Source: CALISC01 sp963545195 (GTDB taxonomy: Bacteria; Bacillota_I; Bacilli_A; Acholeplasmatales; Acholeplasmataceae). From it: a stretch of DNA of 10,991 bases. The stretch lies in NCBI GenBank assembly GCA_963545195.1, contig CAUUIA010000024.1:1-10991 (forward strand), in the 5' to 3' direction. This document shows positions 8,059 through 10,991 of the stretch, piece after piece. Within the stretch, counting starts at the first letter, position 1. Each line of letters starts with the position of its first letter. The notes beneath the pieces are model-generated. The model made no database searches, was not told the origin of the DNA, and was given only the letters and a program-made list of their open reading frames with translations. The position numbers and the translations under genes are program-made.

Positions 8059-9852
8059 ATGAATTTATTACCAATTTTTACTGAAACCGTTAAAAAAACC
8101 TACCCTAACTTAGAAAAAGTAGAACGCTACAATTCAACTTTTGATTTTGCTGGCAAAATAGTTAAAGTAATCTCTGGAGCTCTTTATACACTAGTTTGGT
8201 TTTTTTACCGAGTAATTGAAATTATTGAAGATATCGTTAAGTTTTTAATCGGGATACCGACTAGCAATTTTAATGGAAAATCAGTGGTGTCTTCATTATT
8301 TCCGAGCGACAAACTCGCAAAATTGAAGTTTGATGATGTGCCGGCCGTAAAATTCATCATTGGGATGGTGATACTTTGCATTCTTTTATATGTAATTGTC
8401 CTTGTTTACGGAATTATTAAAGGAAATCTAAAAGGAGATACTAAATTGCAACGCAAAGTAATGGTTTCTTCACCTAAAGTCATTATTAAGATGACATTAG
8501 TTCCTACCGCAGTAATTGCTGTTTTATTGTTTATTTCGCAACTAATTGGTTACGTTTACACTTTTCTAACAAGTTTTATGAATAATAAAGGAACTTATAG
8601 TTTATCTGCTGAAATTTTTAAAGGAAATTTTTCTCATATGAGTTGGGATGGTAAATTATGGGATTGGGATGGTATAAAATTCAACTCACCAAGTGTTGAT
8701 GGTCCATTAAGCAGCTGGAGTTTTACAAATTTTGATAATGCAATTAACACTTGGTTTGAAGTGAAAAACAATAAAAACTGGTATCCGCTAGACATAGTCT
8801 CTGGTCAAGTTTCCTATCTGCTTGCACTAATAATCGGACTTGGTTTTCTATATGGTTTGCTCAAAGTAGGCTATAAATTACTAATTAGAACATTCAAATT
8901 AACAATTTGTATCGGATTAGCCCCGTATGTAATCATGCAAGAGCCAATTGACAAGGGTGTTAAATACGAAAACTGGAAAAAAGAAATTTTAAACATAATT
9001 ATTGGCGTTTTTTCGTACATTTTAACCTTTGTACTCGCCTTTGTTGTGATATCGGTAATCAAAAACATTGTAAATACATTAACTCCAGTCGGAGAAGGAA
9101 CAGTAATCCCACCATTTGTCAAAATGATATTCAATGCAGTAATTTATGTTTCTATTGGTGTTTCAATGCCATTTATGGCTGAGAAAATTAACACTATTAT
9201 CACATCTGGTATTGGTGGTGAAGACAGCAACATTACAGGTGGTGAAAGTGATACCAACATTCTTGGTGGAAATATCGCATCAAAACTAAATCCAGCATCT
9301 AAAATCAAGACTAAATTATCTGCTTTTAACGATAAAAAGAAGCAAAACCGTTCATTTAAAAAAGGTTCAAAAGGCAGACAAAACAGTAAAAATGGTTTAA
9401 AATCTCGCTTTATGAACTCTAAATTTGGCAAAAAAATTAAAGGTGGTTGGAAATCAACTAAAAAAGGTTTCTCACTTCTTGGTAAAAAGACTGGCAACAC
9501 TAAAGATAACTTGCTTCACGGCAAAGTAGGAACTTCTAAACGACGCTTATTTGAAGCCAAGCGCTTAAAAAAAGCCAAATCCGAGGCCCAAAAACAGCAA
9601 ACCAAGTTTGAAAAAATCAAACAAAAACGAGCCAATGGTCAAATTTCCAGAACACAATTTTTAGTCGCTAAAAACAGAGTTAAAAAAGCTGCTGAAAAAG
9701 AACAAAAACTCAAAGACAACTACAAAGAGCAACTTCAAGATAAATCTTGCAAAGAAAGTAAATTTAAACAATATAAAATCCAGGAAAAAATGGCCGCTTA
9801 CAACGGTGATAAACCTAAAAATAATTCAAAAAAAGGCAACCAATTGGAATAA
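8059..9852 (+). CDS. VirB6/TrbL-like polytopic conjugation protein with basic C-terminal tail
   Basis: This 597-residue protein has about seven hydrophobic segments: near residues 34-56, 99-121, 143-170, 248-272, 275-297, 311-337 and 354-376. A larger polar loop lies between the third and fourth. This is the layout of VirB6/TrbL proteins, which form part of the inner-membrane DNA channel. A Gly-rich hinge (GGEDSNITGG...NILGG, about 386-405) then leads to a tail of nearly 200 residues that is very rich in Lys, Arg and Gln. The last third of the tail is charged and probably coiled coil. Gram-positive VirB6-like proteins often carry extra C-terminal regions, but such a basic tail is notable; it could bind DNA or anchor other subunits if cytoplasmic. 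The ATG follows a strong Shine-Dalgarno after a 188-base structured gap, so this gene may have separate control from the surface protein gene. Confidence 0.82.
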   Translation: MNLLPIFTETVKKTYPNLEKVERYNSTFDFAGKIVKVISGALYTLVWFFYRVIEIIEDIVKFLIGIPTSNFNGKSVVSSLFPSDKLAKLKFDDVPAVKFIIGMVILCILLYVIVLVYGIIKGNLKGDTKLQRKVMVSSPKVIIKMTLVPTAVIAVLLFISQLIGYVYTFLTSFMNNKGTYSLSAEIFKGNFSHMSWDGKLWDWDGIKFNSPSVDGPLSSWSFTNFDNAINTWFEVKNNKNWYPLDIVSGQVSYLLALIIGLGFLYGLLKVGYKLLIRTFKLTICIGLAPYVIMQEPIDKGVKYENWKKEILNIIIGVFSYILTFVLAFVVISVIKNIVNTLTPVGEGTVIPPFVKMIFNAVIYVSIGVSMPFMAEKINTIITSGIGGEDSNITGGESDTNILGGNIASKLNPASKIKTKLSAFNDKKKQNRSFKKGSKGRQNSKNGLKSRFMNSKFGKKIKGGWKSTKKGFSLLGKKTGNTKDNLLHGKVGTSKRRLFEAKRLKKAKSEAQKQQTKFEKIKQKRANGQISRTQFLVAKNRVKKAAEKEQKLKDNYKEQLQDKSCKESKFKQYKIQEKMAAYNGDKPKNNSKKGNQLE

Positions 9853-9870
9853 AAAATGATAAAAATAGTG

Positions 9871-9886
9871 TGTTTTCAAATAAAAA
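9871..9886. repeat. Short direct repeat, copy 1
   Basis: TGTTTTCAAATAAAAA here recurs at 9904-9919 with one change (A to T), 33 bases apart, between the VirB6-like gene and the terminator. It may be a remnant of insertion of the minus-strand gene or simple AT-rich coincidence. Confidence 0.35.
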
Positions 9887-9903
9887 TATAGGTGAAAATT
9901 GTT

Positions 9904-9919
9904 TGTTTTCTAATAAAAA
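9904..9919. repeat. Short direct repeat, copy 2
   Basis: TGTTTTCTAATAAAAA matches copy 1 at 9871-9886 in 15 of 16 bases. Its right end forms the A-tract that becomes the U-tract of the minus-strand terminator. Confidence 0.35.
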
Positions 9920-9949
9920 ATACCTGGTTAGAAAATTAACCAGGTATTT
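9915..9949 (-). terminator. Intrinsic terminator of the minus-strand gene
   Basis: A perfect stem of TACCTGGTTA (9921-9930) with TAACCAGGTA (9937-9946) has a six-base loop and is extended by AAA/TTT to 13 pairs. Read on the minus strand it is followed by six T (complement of 9915-9920), so it fits a rho-independent terminator seven bases after the minus gene's stop. On the plus strand only TTTC follows, so termination of the incoming operon should be weaker. Confidence 0.85.
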
Positions 9950-9956
9950 CAACAAG

Positions 9957-10619
9957 CTACTTACTAATTGCGTATGAACCAGCAAAAGAAATTCGTTTCT
10001 CTTCTTCCCAATATTCAAGTAATGGTAGTCTAAGTCTTGCACCTTTTTGTGCAATAATTGAAGAGTTTGCTAACTCTATGCTTGTCTTAAAAGGTTCACT
10101 CTTGTCTAACAATTTTTTGGCTACATCAAAATATTTTTTCCAATCTATTTCGGAATATGTGGCCTTAAACATAATTTTATCAATATTTTCAACATATATT
10201 ATCTTGTTTAATGAAAAAATTGAGTTATTTTTGTCATAATCAAGTTTTTCTATTGTTTTGTTGTTTGCTTTATTTATAATTTCAATCGCTAAAAGTTCGT
10301 ATTTATAATCTTTGTTTGAATTTTTTCTTCCTAATTGTCGGAAACAAGACCAATCTTGGAAAATTTTATCTTTATAATCAAATTTAACATTCATTTTTAC
10401 ATATTTAAACTGTGAAACATCAATAGGATTATCTATAATTCTAACAGTTAAATCTGCAATTCTGCCTTTGTAATTATACTGGATTTCTTCTTCTGTCATC
10501 TTAAAAATAGATTTATGTTTCCCATTGTGAAAAACACCAAAATAAATACCCAAAATCGCACTTAAAAGCACAATTAAAGCACTCGAAATGATAATACTAA
10601 TTTTTTCTTTCTTTTTCAT
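9957..10619 (-). CDS. Small membrane-anchored protein of unknown function, cargo-like
   Basis: This 220-residue protein starts with a basic MKKKEK and a hydrophobic helix (about residues 8-28). A polar, Lys- and Ile-rich domain follows, probably outside the membrane. The helix lacks a lipobox and a clear cleavage site, so an uncleaved anchor is likely. I do not recognise the domain. It is the only minus-strand gene, convergent with the VirB6-like gene and 30 bases from the divergent lipoprotein gene. Unlike all its neighbours it has no Shine-Dalgarno, and the predicted promoter puts the first transcribed base on its ATG. Its codons also differ: 11 of 13 Asp codons are GAT, whereas the VirB4 ATPase half has 10 GAT to 13 GAC. 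Own promoter, own terminator and different codon use suggest a separately acquired gene. A surface or entry-exclusion role is conceivable from the location but unsupported by sequence. Confidence 0.82.
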   Translation of the reverse strand: MKKKEKISIIISSALIVLLSAILGIYFGVFHNGKHKSIFKMTEEEIQYNYKGRIADLTVRIIDNPIDVSQFKYVKMNVKFDYKDKIFQDWSCFRQLGRKNSNKDYKYELLAIEIINKANNKTIEKLDYDKNNSIFSLNKIIYVENIDKIMFKATYSEIDWKKYFDVAKKLLDKSEPFKTSIELANSSIIAQKGARLRLPLLEYWEEEKRISFAGSYAISK

Positions 10620-10625
10620 ATAAAT

Positions 10626-10654
10626 ATTTTACCACGAAAGGAGAACAATGTGAA
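10626..10654 (-). promoter_or_regulatory. Extended -10 promoter of the minus-strand gene, predicted leaderless
   Basis: On the minus strand, TTCACA (10654 to 10649, 5 of 6 to TTGACA) is followed by exactly 17 bases and TAAAAT (10631 to 10626, 5 of 6 to TATAAT). The extended -10 TG lies in place (TGG, 10634 to 10632). Counting the hexamer as -12 to -7 puts +1 at 10619, the A of the ATG. The -35 box overlaps the divergent gene's GTG start and the spacer covers its Shine-Dalgarno. Confidence 0.7.
10637..10644 (+). promoter_or_regulatory. Shine-Dalgarno that fixes a GTG start for the lipoprotein
   Basis: AAAGGAGA lies about six bases before the GTG at 10650. An overlapping ATG at 10648 is followed at once by TGA and cannot be the start. 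The stretch 10636-10664 matches the surface protein's start region 3666-3694 in 27 of 29 bases, where the aligned start is ATG at 3680, which confirms GTG here. Confidence 0.8.
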
Positions 10655-10991
10655 AAAACTAATCAATTTAATTTTAATTTCACTTAGTCTGCTAACTCTA
10701 ACTGCTTGTTTTGGAGAATTACCAGGAGAAACTAACAAACCAGTTGGTCCTGGCGAACAAAAACCAACTCCCAAACTCATGGATCCAACAACATTAAAAC
10801 TTCAACTTTTTAATCAAAAATCCAAGAAATTTGAGTTATTTAAAGAGTTTAAAGTTGAAAACAGCACTCAATTAAATAGCCTTATTAAACCTTTTACATC
10901 AAATAAAGAATATTTTTTGGGTTGGTTTAAAGACCAGGAATACAAAAAGCGTTTCAGAACTAAAATCTCACTCAAACCAGACACTATCACC
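10650..10991 (+). CDS. Lipoprotein with Listeria-Bacteroides (InlB B-repeat type) domain, 3' end cut by window
   Basis: The frame is open to the window end (114 codons, no stop), so the C-terminus is missing. It begins MKKLINLILISLSLLTLTAC, a lipoprotein signal peptide with lipobox L17-T18-A19-C20. Cys20 would be lipidated and anchor the protein outside the membrane. A Pro/Gly-rich linker follows. Residues about 65-114 then look like the start of a Listeria-Bacteroides repeat (InlB B-repeat/Flg_new): a strand, a short turn, EYFLGWFKDQEYKKRF with the hallmark Gly91-Trp92, and ISLKPDTIT where the family usually continues to LYAKW. Such domains occur in adhesins of Gram-positive bacteria. It uses GTG with a strong Shine-Dalgarno. 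No convincing plus-strand promoter is seen; TATAAA at 10619-10624 lacks a -35. It may be reached by read-through from the VirB6-like gene across the antisense gene. The lipoprotein call is firm, the repeat call moderate. Confidence 0.82.
   Translation, partial: MKKLINLILISLSLLTLTACFGELPGETNKPVGPGEQKPTPKLMDPTTLKLQLFNQKSKKFELFKEFKVENSTQLNSLIKPFTSNKEYFLGWFKDQEYKKRFRTKISLKPDTIT

Noticed and set aside
9144..9500. Minus-strand 118-codon frame opposite the tail of the VirB6-like gene
   Set aside because: It mirrors Lys-rich codons (AAA read as TTT), giving a Phe/Leu/Pro-rich product with no ribosome binding site; a shadow frame.
572..9852. Mycoplasma-type integrative element using TGA as tryptophan
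   Set aside because: All tryptophans are TGG and thousands of codons contain no in-frame TGA, so the standard code applies.
9815..10054. Minus-strand 79-codon frame overlapping the end of the minus-strand gene
   Set aside because: It overlaps two better supported genes and crosses the terminator hairpin.
10648..10653. ATG-TGA start-stop overlapping the lipoprotein start, as a regulatory minimal frame
   Set aside because: It arises from the same segment as the ATG start of the surface gene by an A to G change; GTG at 10650 has the right spacing and explains it.
1..10991. CRISPR array, tRNA, rRNA, insertion sequence or attachment site
   Set aside because: No regularly spaced repeats, RNA gene signatures, transposase motifs or terminal inverted repeats were seen; the repeats present are protein-level or short leader elements.

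Overview
The window is AT-rich. All five complete genes and the two partial ones read through with the standard genetic code: tryptophan is TGG, there is no in-frame TGA, and stops are TAA or TAG. Six of the seven genes have a strong Shine-Dalgarno sequence around AAAGGAGA. This fits a low-GC Gram-positive (Bacillota-type) host or a standard-code relative of the mollicutes. It argues against Mycoplasma or Spiroplasma, which read TGA as tryptophan. I cannot name the species.

The window looks like part of the type IV secretion (conjugation) module of an integrative element or conjugative plasmid. From left to right on the plus strand: the end of an unrecognised acidic protein (1-474); a PrgI/VirB4 ATPase split into an N-terminal membrane half (572-1996) and a C-terminal P-loop half (1998-3146); a small two-helix membrane protein resembling VirB2-type pilins (3151-3597); a possible terminator; a 1396-residue surface protein with about ten Ig-like repeats and a C-terminal membrane anchor (3680-7870); a 188-base intergenic region rich in dyad symmetry; and a VirB6/TrbL-like polytopic protein with a long basic tail (8059-9852). 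A minus-strand gene for a small membrane-anchored protein follows (9957-10619). A divergent GTG-started lipoprotein gene (10650-end) runs off the window.

The two VirB4 parts would power substrate transfer and pilus assembly. The small membrane protein and the VirB6-like protein would form the inner-membrane channel. The repeat protein and the lipoprotein would act at the cell surface, perhaps in contact with recipients. Relaxase, coupling protein (VirD4), VirB8-like protein and cell-wall hydrolase are not in this window.

Three points stand out. First, VirB4 is broken exactly before its P-loop by what can be described as one extra T, yet the downstream half has its own well-placed ribosome binding site. 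Second, the minus-strand gene looks like a self-contained cargo unit: its predicted extended -10 promoter would start transcription on the A of its ATG (a leaderless mRNA), and it has its own terminator. Third, that promoter is superimposed on the ribosome binding site and start codon of the divergent lipoprotein gene.
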